From: Ananas comosus
Taxonomy: Eukaryota > Streptophyta > Magnoliopsida > Poales > Bromeliaceae
Assembly (NCBI RefSeq): GCF_001540865.1
Contig: NC_033626.1
Coordinates: 11,067,446-11,131,445, forward strand
DNA: 64,000 nt
Direction: 5' to 3'
In this document: piece by piece, positions 1 through 9,115 of the stretch
Layout of the letters: every line of letters starts with the position of its first letter
Position numbering within the stretch: the first letter of the stretch is position 1
The notes under the pieces: generated by a model
Database searches by the model: none
Seen by the model: only the letters and a program-made list of their open reading frames with translations
What the model was told of the DNA's origin: nothing
Made by a program: the position numbers and the translations under genes

Positions 1-126
1 ATAATTATAATCAGTCAGATATTCCTTTATTTGAAAGAAAAATAATATATAGAACGGATGAATTTAAAAGAAATAATTTAATTGATTGACGATACCACAG
101 TAGCAATATAATTATTGCATTCATTA

Positions 127-165
<39 letters not shown>

Positions 166-727
166 GATCCCAGGCTAGAATTTTGCATGCTGTGCATATT
201 TCAGCTGCTGTACAGTTACTGGGTCGGGCGGCTGCGCGGAGGCGGATAGCCAACTCGTTGTCTGACTATAAGATGCTTGATGTATTGTCGTTGTGGAAAT
301 CCTTTCATGACAAGAACGTCCCTTGCGGTTGTTCGGATGATGAAGTTGGTACGCGTGTTTCCGGTGGATGTGAATATTGTTGTCGAAAGAAAGAGTTTGT
401 AAACAAATTGGTATGCTTTGGCCGTATAGTTTTAGGCTTTTGGTTAGAGATAGACTCTCGCTTTTTGAAGAGTTGTCGGCTTTGTCTAGTTTAGGGTAGA
501 TGGACTCTAGCCTTGATTTTATTGTAGAATTTTGCAGATAAGTGTTTGACTTGCTTTAGTTGTTGGTTTGGGGGCGGTGCGGAGGCTGATACTTAGCTCT
601 CATTTCTGGTTGTGAGTAAGATGTTTGATTAGTTTGCGTCACGGAAACCTTTTCATGAACAAGAATGGCTCTCACGTACATTTGGATGGTAAGTTGGAAT
701 TCAATGCTTTGTGTTGCAGTTGCTCCT
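1..727. other. No recognisable gene; AT-rich with a trinucleotide microsatellite
   Basis: There is no open frame here with recognisable similarity and no splice-consistent exon chain. An (ATT)n microsatellite occupies about 126-165. Two segments, near 195-350 and 549-690, look like diverged copies of each other (listed separately). The stretch could be UTR or intron of a gene lying to the left. Confidence 0.5.
195..690 (+). repeat. Diverged direct duplication (two ~150-bp copies about 355 bp apart)
   Basis: Copy 1 (about 195-350) and copy 2 (about 549-690) share a common order of short matches: a Gly/Arg-like GGGCGG..GCGGAGGC block, then AAGATG.TTGAT, then CTTTTCATGA.AAGAA. Both copies are interrupted by stops in different frames, so neither is a clear coding exon. 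The order of matches suggests one old tandem duplication. Function unknown. Confidence 0.4.
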
Positions 728-741
728 GGATTGGCAATGTT

Positions 742-1180
742 TTTTTTTTTTTTTTTTTTTTTTTGAGAAATAGGTAGCGTATAAAACGCTACCCGCTTCA
801 TTCATTAGGGAGATGAATTAGGCTTACAAAATGGAGACAGTGAGAGCCTCCGTAAGGGAGAGAGCGACAAAAGCGAAAAACAAAGGCAAAGACAAAGGGG
901 AGAATAAAGAAAAAAGCGAGAACGAAACCACGAAAAAAAACAAACTCAGCGTGGGATATTCCAGGTGGCCAGCAGAAGCTTTATCTGTTCCAAGCACCGG
1001 ATAGGGTTGGGGGCATAGTCTCGAAAGATAAAAGCATTCCTTTCCGTCCAGACTACCCACCAGATAGCAGAGAGGATGGAGAGGAAAGAAAGTCTCTGGT
1101 TGGCATCTTTCAGACCAGAAAGTTTAGACCAGAGATCTCTCACGTCAGTCGAGGGCTCAGCCAGATCCCTTTAGCAGAGA
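742..1180 (-). mobile_element. 5'-truncated LINE (non-LTR retrotransposon), 3' end only
   Basis: The element lies in minus orientation. The poly(A) tail appears as a poly(T) run at about 742-764, followed by the 3' UTR. The read-through at 946-1143 (-) encodes the zf-RVT-like C-terminus of plant L1-type reverse transcriptases, with the typical SAIWWVVWTERNAFIFRD signature. The flanks are an exact 14-bp target duplication, GGATTGGCAATGTT, at 728-741 and 1181-1194. The insertion is therefore complete but severely 5'-truncated at about 440 bp. Its 3' terminus forms a GGTAGCG/CGCTACC stem-loop that is shared with the SINEs at 40.7, 47.0 and 50.4 kb. Confidence 0.9.
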
Positions 1181-1194
1181 GGATTGGCAATGTT

Positions 1195-2837
1195 ACTTTG
1201 ATTCCGATAGTTTCATAAGTATTTATCAGTGTTGCCCATTCATGTTAATCTTCTGTGTTGTCTTGATCTTATTCGATCTTCTACACTTTACCGATACACG
1301 TGCTGCACTTGATTCAGAGCTACGATTTGTTGATTTATTAAATTAACCAAATGGAATTCTGATGAACTGTAGTAACTAAGGAAGTGTTTGCCTATTATCC
1401 TAAGCTTCTTTAGTCTGCTTGTAGTAGTTATAGGTTACAACCACTATTCATTCCTAGTTTTAGTTGATTCTAAAGGGATTACAGTCGGTATCGGCATAAA
1501 TTCTACAGAAACGAAGATAGCATCATTGCTTATCAGTTCAAGAATCTCTGGGGGGCAGTTTTAACATGATTGTCCCACATTCCAGGTCTTGGCTTGACTA
1601 GATGAAATCTAAACAGATAAAGCATGGTCAGGAATCTCAGAATCTGAAAGGCTTGTGAGGATTTAGGCTATCTTTTTGGGCATAAACTCGACAAAAGGCC
1701 CTTGGAGCTTTCCAGTTGGTGAATAATCGTGGAGTTGTAGTTGTATGTATCTCCTGGATGGGGCTCTGCTCCGAGGGAACAAATCTGGTTTAGTTGAAGT
1801 AGATGTGACCTCAGAGAGACCAAACTTGATTGGGCATAGTTAGAGCAGTTTCAGTATCGTCCCTTTGCGGGAGACCTTTTTATCTTCCTCTCTACTCTCA
1901 TCTTTTTGCTTTTCCTTGCTCTGTCGTTTCTCAATGCGAAGATTGAGCTTGGTCATCTAATGAGCCCAGCAATATATAGCGACAATTGATGCGCTTGGCT
2001 ACTGAAACAGAAGACATATGCTCCCTTACTTCTATATTTGTGCCTGTTTAATTCGCTAAACAACTTCTATTTACAATTGTTTAATTTATGGTGTAATGCT
2101 ACCTTTTTCATATTAGTTTATTCTAGAATTTTTCTGCCATGCTTCTCTCCCCAGAAAGAAACTCGTCTTGTCATACAAAGTTCTGATGCTGTGAGAACCT
2201 CTTGGGCAATACCTTGGTTAAATATTTCTATAAGAAGGTAATGATGGATTGCTCATTGAATTCGCCACACATCTAATATGGAAGCTTCTGAGCCACATAC
2301 ATAGAAATTTCTTCTATTTCTGGTTAAAACTAGTATCTTTACGTAAAATGTGGCTCGTCTCTGTTAATGTTCATCTATTGCAGTTCGTTCTTGGAATGTA
2401 TGTCTTGATTGGTGTTGCACTATGTGTAGAATTTTGTTGAATTCTTTTGTGAATAATATGCAAGCTATTGCAGTCGGATTACAAAAACTCACCAACTGGA
2501 TTAGTAAGTGATTAGGTTATAATGTACTTCAGCTCTGCATTGTGGGTGTCATCGGTGCTGGATCCTTCTCACATGCAACTTTTGAAAAATTTATCTGATT
2601 GTTGGATACATTAACTTTTTAATTATGTATCTTTTCGGTTCAGAAAGTTTAGATGTTGACCTGATACGGTTATTGCTTTACATAAATTTATGGGATCTTT
2701 GTAACAACTGCGAGGGTGTGTAATGTGTGTCTTGGTGAATGTTGTTATTTCCTTCACTCCTTATTCTCAGAGTACTTGGTATCATTCACCTCCTTATTGT
2801 TGTCTCCCTATTGTTCTTTCCCTTGCTTATGCAGTAA
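1195..2837. other. Intergenic or UTR/intron-like sequence, no gene seen
   Basis: Only short open frames without recognisable similarity occur here. The composition (T-rich, scattered GT/AG) would fit an intron or a non-coding transcript of a gene to the left, but no exon could be assigned. Confidence 0.4.
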
Positions 2838-3302
2838 GGGGCCGTTTGATTAAATGTAATTATAATGCAGTGTAGTTAGAGATGCATGCAGTTGGAAATA
2901 CAGTAGTTATAACTATATGAATCTTGCTAGGTTGGATGTAGTAGAAAGCGCTGCAAGTATAAATAATTTGTTTGGTTGCATGCAGTTGAGAAATAATTTT
3001 TAAAATTTTATTATTTTATATATATGATGGTGAGATTTACTCCAATACAAAAAAGGAAAATAATTTTTGTTTTAAAAATATTGAGGAGGTAAGCATACCT
3101 TTTATTTAAAGTTACTCTCTCCAATTGCTGTAGTTGGAACTACGGCCAATTTGGGCGTAGTTCGAACTGCTGCAGTTGGGCTTCTTCTTGCAGTTCCTAC
3201 TACAGTTGTTGAAGTTAAATACATCAAACCAAACACAAAATTTGCATTTACATACAGTTACAACTGCAATGCAATTACAACTACATGTAACCAAACGGCC
3301 CC
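2838..3302. mobile_element. Tourist-like MITE (PIF/Harbinger), 465 bp
   Basis: Terminal inverted repeats begin GGGGCCGTTTG and end CAAACGGCCCC. The element is flanked by TAA on both sides (2835-2837 and 3303-3305), the 3-bp duplication of PIF/Harbinger elements. Subterminal regions contain many copies of a TGCAGTTG/CAACTGCA-like motif in both orientations. No transposase is present, so the element is non-autonomous. Confidence 0.85.
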
Positions 3303-3861
3303 TAAGTGTTGGTTATGTACTGTTGTTAGAGAAGAGCTGACAATTTTTCTCTGAAATCTTGTTAAAATCTTTCTGCTTAAGTTCCTGGGAGCTCTATTTT
3401 TTCTTTTTTTATTTTTTGGATCAAGAAACTTTAGTTTTCCTTCTGGTTTGCTTAGCACGTTCAGTGATCAGTTTCAATACTCTTTTCTTTTTCTTTTTCT
3501 TTTTTTTTTAAAAAAAGTCAAACGGATTAAGTTGAACTAGTGACTAGTTCAGGATGACGTTTGGAATCTAGTCAAGAACAAGAGTGCATTTCTCAGTTTA
3601 TTAACTATTTAACCGAGATAACTAGAGTAAATTCCTTTTTTTTGTTTTAATAACCTAAAATCCTATTAATCACTACCATTAATGAATTTTTTTAACGTGA
3701 TAGAATCTGAAATTTAAAGTTTAATTATTTTTTAAAAAAATAAATAAAGTGGTACCATGATATGAAATATAAATTACAATGACTTCACCAAAAGTGTTGG
3801 TTTCGTCTATTAATTGTCGAACCCGAACCGACTCTCGGGCTTTCGCATTAGTAGTTGAATC
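3303..3861. other. AT-rich spacer, probable former upstream region of MED6
   Basis: No gene is seen. This stretch lies immediately left of the LTR element, so it was adjacent to the MED6 5' UTR before the insertion and may contain the native MED6 promoter, now about 5.2 kb from the gene. The 5-bp target copy GAATC is at 3857-3861. Confidence 0.45.
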
Positions 3862-4642
3862 TGTAACAACCCTGGTAGAAGTAGTAGTAGTATTAGTAGT
3901 TAGATGTAGAAGAGGAGTAAAGGTAGCAGCTTTACTAGCTAGAAGAAGAATAAGTGGCAGCAGCAGGTGGAGAGGAGGAGGTGCGGCAGGTGGGCCGACG
4001 AGAAGCGTCTTCGAAGGGCTCAGGCGAGCTTGACGGAACAGTCAGGCGAGAGGTGGTCCGGGCGGAGCTCTGGTAGGGACGACGGAGCTAGGGCATCCTC
4101 AAAGCTCGGAGAGGGCGCTGGGATGTCCGACGGAGTCCATGGAGTTGGGGCGAAGAAGAGGACTGGCGGATCGAAGCTTCAGGATCTCGGAGCGGAGGCA
4201 AAACGCGAACCCAGTACCCGCCGGGTAGCGGATGATGCGGATAAGGTCGAGCCGACGCCCGATTGCCCGTTACAAGCAGCTATGAACCGGAAAGCCCAGA
4301 AGAGGGCCCAACTACCCCGAATGGCAGCCCAACCCGACAACATCTTATTTTGTCACTTTGTTGTTAACCCTCAGAGAATATGTAATTTTCATTTCAGTAT
4401 AGAACCAAAAGTAGTATAAGTACGAGAATGTTAAGCATTACAAGGGTAGGAATGGAAATGAACTAGCTTGTCTTCTTCCCCAATTATCCTCTCTTTCTCA
4501 TTCCCCAAACCCTATTCTAATTCTTCTAAAACCCTATCCTCTTCCTCCCAATCTCTCGCCTTATCTCTCTTTGTTTTCTCTACCTCTCCTTCTCTTTCAC
4601 AAACTCACCTCCAAATCACCCCAAATCATCCGGTACATAACA
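3862..4642 (+). repeat. 5' LTR
   Basis: 781 bp, TG...CA termini, CT-rich 3' part (about 4470-4630). A TATA-like TATAAG lies at about 4416, so transcription may begin near 4440-4450. An internal 150-codon open frame (3967-4419) is present in both LTRs. It is Arg/Gly-rich, unrecognised, and probably fortuitous. Confidence 0.95.
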
Positions 4643-4644
4643 AT

Positions 4645-4656
4645 TGGTATCAGAGC
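4645..4656 (+). promoter_or_regulatory. Primer-binding site (initiator tRNA-Met)
   Basis: TGGTATCAGAGC starts 3 nt after the 5' LTR and is complementary to the 3' end of plant initiator Met-tRNA. This is the usual position and primer for plant LTR retrotransposons. Confidence 0.95.
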
Positions 4657-4800
4657 AGTTTCGATCCCAGGGAAGGGATGAAACTGATACTTGCATCATG
4701 GTGGGATATCACAAGAATGGAGCAGTAATGGATCTCGAGTAGTACCTGGAGCAAGAACTGAAGCGGCTTGTATATTGCTGTTCTCGGTGCTTCTGGTCGT

Positions 4801-5737
4801 GGATCCGAGGTAACGTAATCGGTAACCGAGGCTAGAGGGGTAAGAAAATAGAGATAGAAATTGGGATTGAGTTAGAGGGAAGAGAAATAGAGGTAGAGAG
4901 ATAGACAGATGAGGATTGAGAGGTGAGGGTTAGGGAAAAGAGTTGGGATAGAGATAAGGGATAGAGAAGAAGAAGGGTTTGGAGAAGAACCTTTGGGGGA
5001 GAAATAGACTATTTCATTTTCCTTGATGATCTTCTCATTACATTCTGTTAGCTATATATATTCCTCTACAACTGGTATTGAAATTAAAGTAAACTATCCT
5101 ATAAGGGCTAAACAACAATATGTAAACTGGGTGAGAGCAGGCTGGGCCGCGATTCACTCGCAGGCTGGGCCTCCGCTGGGCTTGTTCGGTCCGAAGTTGT
5201 CTGGTAAACGGGCAAGCGGGTTGCGGGTTCGCCTTCTCCGCACTATCCATTGCCGGCGGGTCTTGGGTTCGCGTTTTGCCTCCGATCCGGAAATCTGCCG
5301 ATCCGACCCGCAAGGCTTCCATCTTCCCCAACCGTAGATGCTGTCGGACCTCCTTCTCCCTTCGCGTTCCTCCCATTTCCCCCACTGCCTCCGTCTACTC
5401 GCAGATCGCCCACGCCGCCGATCGCACCATCGCCGCAAGGCTCAAGCAGGCCTGCGGCGGGTTCCAGAGCGCGGCCGGCGCCTTCGCTTTCTTGAGGGAG
5501 ACAGTCGCTGGGAAGGCTGCCGCGGCCGCAGCGCCACCCTTCCTCGTCGCCCGCCTGAGTTCCGCCTGAACGCCCTTGCCGCCGGTTCACCCCACTGAGC
5601 TCGCTCCTTCACCATTCTGCTGCTGCCACTTTTATTCTCCATTTTAACTAGTAAAGTTGCTATTTTTACTATTCTCCCATGCTAACTATTACTACTGCTA
5701 CTGCTACTTCTACCATTTATTCTCCAGGGTCGTTACA
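4801..5737 (-). repeat. Diverged LTR of the same family, inverted inside the element
   Basis: Read on the minus strand from 5737, the sequence starts TGTAACGACCCTGG and goes on with the same order of motifs as the outer LTRs: GTAGAAGTAG, then TTTACTAG, then AGTGGCAGCAGCAG, then a GC-rich middle, then a CT-rich tail (about 4850-5000). The match is clearly imperfect, so this copy is older than the outer pair. Its left limit is uncertain. It is followed on the minus strand side by an inverted polypurine tract (about 5738-5750). Confidence 0.75.
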
Positions 5738-6050
5738 ATCCCCTCCCCTTAAAATCATCCTTGTCCTCAAGGATGGAACTTGTTGAACTGGTTTGGGGCT
5801 CTCATTTGCTTCACTCGCGGCACATTCTTCTTCTTCAGAATTGTTTCCTTTAAGCCATATTGAAACCTCTGTTCTGTTTTCTTGCGTCACCTTGTGCTGG
5901 TGTGAGGTGTTTCCAATTCGTGTCCACACTCGCCTATCATCTCTGGTTGGCAGCATGGACGGCGGTACCTGTTGGGGCGAGGGCTCACCCTCGGGACCTT
6001 CAGGCAGTCGCAACCTGCACGCCGCCAGTCTTGTCTGCTCCGAGATGTGG
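5738..6050 (-). repeat. Inverted copy of the element's own 3' internal end
   Basis: On the minus strand this segment matches about 8040-8267 (+). Shared landmarks are the GGACAAGGATGATTTTAAGG block directly before the polypurine tract, an encoded EEEECAA-type acidic block, and the PEGPxGEPxPQQ-like frame. The two arms are about 2 kb apart in opposite orientation and could pair in a full-length transcript. Confidence 0.75.
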
Positions 6051-6330
6051 TAAAGTGCAAACTGACTCCATGATACTTATAGCCTCATAGACATTCCCTT
6101 CATTTACTTCTTGTGGCTCACTTGCTTCTTCTTTTGCTGTTTCAGATTCAGCACCCATTTCAATCTTTTTCTGGGCTTGTAACATATGCCCTAAACGCCT
6201 ACGCAGCTTCAACAAAATTTGGAAGTACTACAGAAGCTGCCAAGAACATAGCCCATAATTCTAAAGAAAACATTGATCATGATCTTATAGAAGGGGCTGT
6301 TGCAAGTAAGCAGACGAAGACGCAAGAGCT

Positions 6331-8238
6331 ATGCTATGGATACGGAGAGGAGTATATTACAGGAAAGCCAGAAGCAAAGATTCTGGCCCTCAGTTTGCAA
6401 GAAGGAAGCCAGGTCACAAATTCTTGGCTGATAACAACCCACTACCTCAACAACCCTGGTTGGATCAAATTCATCATCAGCATCAACAGCATAAGCTCTG
6501 GAAGCGATCTATTGGGCGTGGAACCTATCATCATTGTCGCCATCCAGTTCTCAGATCGAAGTCATCATTGAAGGTTACGACTCAGCTCGGAACCAAATCG
6601 GGCCTAGATCGACCCTTGGTAGCACCTCAATCATCATCGCAGCCAACCAAATCTCCGAGATTACAATCGGCGATGGATGCTACTCAGATTGGGCTGTTAC
6701 GAATTGGGTGCTACTCAGGTCGGGCTGATTTGAAGACTGGGTTATTACAAGCTGGAAAAGCAAAGGCAGAAAAGCGAGAAATTGATAACTGCAAAGATAA
6801 ACCTCCTTGGAAGAAAATTACTGCAGAGAGGTCACAAGGGGTAAGGAGCAGGGGCTTAACTGATGAAAAGCCAGAGAAAGCTTATCAAGCAAGATCTGAG
6901 GACTTCAGGGTCCACAAGTTAATCCAAATCTCTAGCCTGGCAGAAGCCAGCATGGTGCGCAGCGTTGTGAATGGATATAAGGAGCTTAGTTCTATGCTTG
7001 AAAGGCCTCATCCCTGTTCACTGGCATTGGCTTATGAACAAACCAAACAGAAAGAATCCAATAAAGAATGGGAAATTACACTACTTGCAGAAGGCAAATG
7101 CAGGCCAATTACCATTTTTACGCCAAAATGGAAACAGGAAGTGCAGGATGGTGATGAGGAAGGCTCCCAGGTCAAGCAAGTTACCACAGAGCTAATAGTG
7201 TATGCAATCTCTAAACCCAATTGTAACACCAAGCCTACCAACACAGCTCCAAGGATAAATCTAAAGCTTATCTCAAAGTATTATGGTCCACTGAAGGTAT
7301 TAGAGAGGATGGACATGCAGTACAAGGAGCTAGGGACTGTGCTTAAGAGGCCTCACCCATGCTCGCGATTTCTGGCCTATGAACAAGACAAGCTACAGGA
7401 ATCTGATAGAAATTTGGGTGTTACCTTGCACATAATAGGGGAATGCAAAGCGCTTACCATGATTATATGCAAATGGATGCAAGCTGTGCAAAATCGAAGT
7501 GAAGAAGACCATCTGTTAACTGAATTTCATACTCCCAGGGCGTGGCAAGTTGATAAGGGAATTGAACAGTTCACTCGATGGTCAGGAATCGAAAGGGATG
7601 TGCATCAGTTAGTGCCAAAATGTGAAGTTTGCTTAAGAGCTAAGGGAGAAAATAGGCCCACACATTGCTACAAGAAGTTGAAACCTGAAGAGTGGTGGTC
7701 CTACACCAGATGCCAGTTCTCAACAGGAGAGAGAGTTTTACAGGGTAAATATACCTATTACCCTCCAACTAATGCCTCGATTACTATTGGAAATATTATG
7801 AAGGACTCAAATTTGAGTTGGTTCAAGCGAAGGGGACAAGTACTATACATTTTTGAAGGGCAATCAAATAGAGCACAACAGAGAACACATATCATGCTGA
7901 TAGAAAAAGGAGTAAAAGTCTCTCTAGGAGAAGACATGTACACTGGGAGTCAATATTCCACAAGCAACATAGCGGAGCTGACAGAAGGAGTCCAAAACTC
8001 TAGTTGCATTTCTTTGAACCAACCCAGTTTTTTGACGAGGGGAGACCCGGCAGCGCGCAGGTTGCGACATCCTGAAGGGCCCAAGGGTGAGCCCCTGCCC
8101 CAACAGGGCCGCCGTCCATGCTGCCAGCCGGAGGAGGTTTCCAAAGGTGGCTTAAAAGAAGCAACTTTGAAGAAGAAGAATGTGCCGCTGGGGAAGCAAA
8201 TGGGATCCCCCAAACCAGTCAGCAAGATCCATCCTTGA
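6331..8238 (+). CDS. 635-aa retroelement ORF with scrambled, degenerate gypsy gag/pol fragments
   Basis: One uninterrupted frame covers the second half of the interior. Recognisable pieces are weak. Residues ~150-200 resemble the linker and CCHC region of gypsy Gag but lack the cysteines. About 308-324 contain an LKLISKYYGPLKVLERM block like the segment after gypsy integrase. About 405-445 resemble the integrase zinc-binding region (CEVCLRAKGENRP, histidines not clear). Order is therefore not that of a normal polyprotein. Residues ~214-280 and ~329-395 are two copies of one module (both YKEL..L.RPHPCS..LAYEQ). No catalytic RT or DDE core is visible. It may be translated, but any function (for example Gag-like packaging) is unknown. 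An ATG within a longer frame was taken as start. Confidence 0.6.
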   Translation: MLWIRRGVYYRKARSKDSGPQFARRKPGHKFLADNNPLPQQPWLDQIHHQHQQHKLWKRSIGRGTYHHCRHPVLRSKSSLKVTTQLGTKSGLDRPLVAPQSSSQPTKSPRLQSAMDATQIGLLRIGCYSGRADLKTGLLQAGKAKAEKREIDNCKDKPPWKKITAERSQGVRSRGLTDEKPEKAYQARSEDFRVHKLIQISSLAEASMVRSVVNGYKELSSMLERPHPCSLALAYEQTKQKESNKEWEITLLAEGKCRPITIFTPKWKQEVQDGDEEGSQVKQVTTELIVYAISKPNCNTKPTNTAPRINLKLISKYYGPLKVLERMDMQYKELGTVLKRPHPCSRFLAYEQDKLQESDRNLGVTLHIIGECKALTMIICKWMQAVQNRSEEDHLLTEFHTPRAWQVDKGIEQFTRWSGIERDVHQLVPKCEVCLRAKGENRPTHCYKKLKPEEWWSYTRCQFSTGERVLQGKYTYYPPTNASITIGNIMKDSNLSWFKRRGQVLYIFEGQSNRAQQRTHIMLIEKGVKVSLGEDMYTGSQYSTSNIAELTEGVQNSSCISLNQPSFLTRGDPAARRLRHPEGPKGEPLPQQGRRPCCQPEEVSKGGLKEATLKKKNVPLGKQMGSPKPVSKIHP

Positions 8239-8254
8239 GGACAAGGATGATTTT

Positions 8255-8267
8255 AAGGGGAAGGGAT
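8255..8267 (+). promoter_or_regulatory. Polypurine tract of the LTR element
   Basis: AAGGGGAAGGGAT abuts the 3' LTR start TGTAAC. This is the expected plus-strand priming site. Confidence 0.85.
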
Positions 8268-9048
8268 TGTAACAACCCTGGTAGAAGTAGTAGTAGTATT
8301 AGTAGTTAGATGTAGAAGAGGAGTAAAGGTAGCAGCTTTACTAGCTAGAAGAAGAATAAGTGGCAGCAGCAGGTGGAGAGGAGGAGGTGCGGCAGGTGGG
8401 CCGACGAGAAGCGTCTTCGAAGGGCTCAGGCGAGCTTGATGGAACAGTCAGGCGAGAGGTGGTCCGGGCGGAGCTCTGGTAGGGACGACGGAGCTAGGGC
8501 ATCCTCAAAGCTCGGAGAGGGCGCTGGGATGTCCGACGGAGTCCATGGAGTTGGGGCGAAGAAGAGGACTGGCGGATCGAAGCTTCAGGATCTCGGAGCG
8601 GAGGCAAAACGCGAACCCAGTACCCGCCGGGTAGCGGATGATGCGGATAAGGTCGAGCCGACGCCCGATTGCCCGTTACAAGCAGCTATGAACCGGAAAG
8701 CCCAGAAGAGGGCCCAACTACCCCGAATGGCAGCCCAACCCGACAACATCTTATTTTGTCACTTTGTTGTTAACCCTCAGAGAATATGTAATTTTCATTT
8801 CAGTATAGAACCAAAAGTAGTATAAGTACGAGAATGTTAAGCATTACAAGGGTAGGAATGGAAATGAACTAGCTTGTCTTCTTCCCCAATTATCCTCTCT
8901 TTCTCATTCCCCAAACCCTATTCTAATTCTTCTAAAACCCTATCCTCTTCCTCCCAATCTCTCGCCTTATCTCTCTTTGTTTTCTCTACCTCTCCTTCTC
9001 TTTCACAAACTCACCTCCAAATCACCCCAAATCATCCGGTACATAACA
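8268..9048 (+). repeat. 3' LTR, now lying directly upstream of MED6
   Basis: 781 bp, one mismatch to the 5' LTR. It reads in the same direction as MED6. Its TATA-like TATAAG at about 8822 is roughly 290 bp upstream of the MED6 ATG, so the LTR may act as the promoter or supply the transcription start for MED6. Confidence 0.95.
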
Positions 9049-9115
9049 GAATCTAAATAATCTAATCGCCTCAGCAACCCTCAGATTCCGTCCTCCTCCC
9101 GCTCCGGCGACGGCG

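Larger units (their letters stand above)
3862..9048 (+). mobile_element. Young non-autonomous LTR retrotransposon (Ty3/gypsy-derived remnants), 5187 bp
   Basis: Two 781-bp LTRs (3862-4642 and 8268-9048) start TGTAACAACC and end ACATAACA. By eye they differ at one site only (4034 C versus 8440 T, within a couple of bases). The target duplication GAATC is exact (3857-3861 and 9049-9053). A primer-binding site TGGTATCAGAGC, matching initiator Met-tRNA, is at 4645-4656, and a polypurine tract AAGGGGAAGGGAT precedes the 3' LTR. No complete gag, protease, RT or RNase H is visible. The interior has a diverged inverted LTR of the same family, then a 635-codon frame containing scrambled gypsy-like pieces. 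The element is presumably mobilised in trans. Its right end is 67 bp upstream of the MED6 ATG. Confidence 0.95.

Noticed and set aside
183..494. 103-aa frame near the left edge
   Set aside because: No recognisable similarity, and the duplicated copy at ~549-690 is not open in the matching frame.
3967..4419. 150-aa open frame in the 5' LTR, repeated at 8373-8825
   Set aside because: It lies wholly within the LTRs, is Arg/Gly/Ala-rich and resembles no known protein. Its presence twice is due to LTR duplication.
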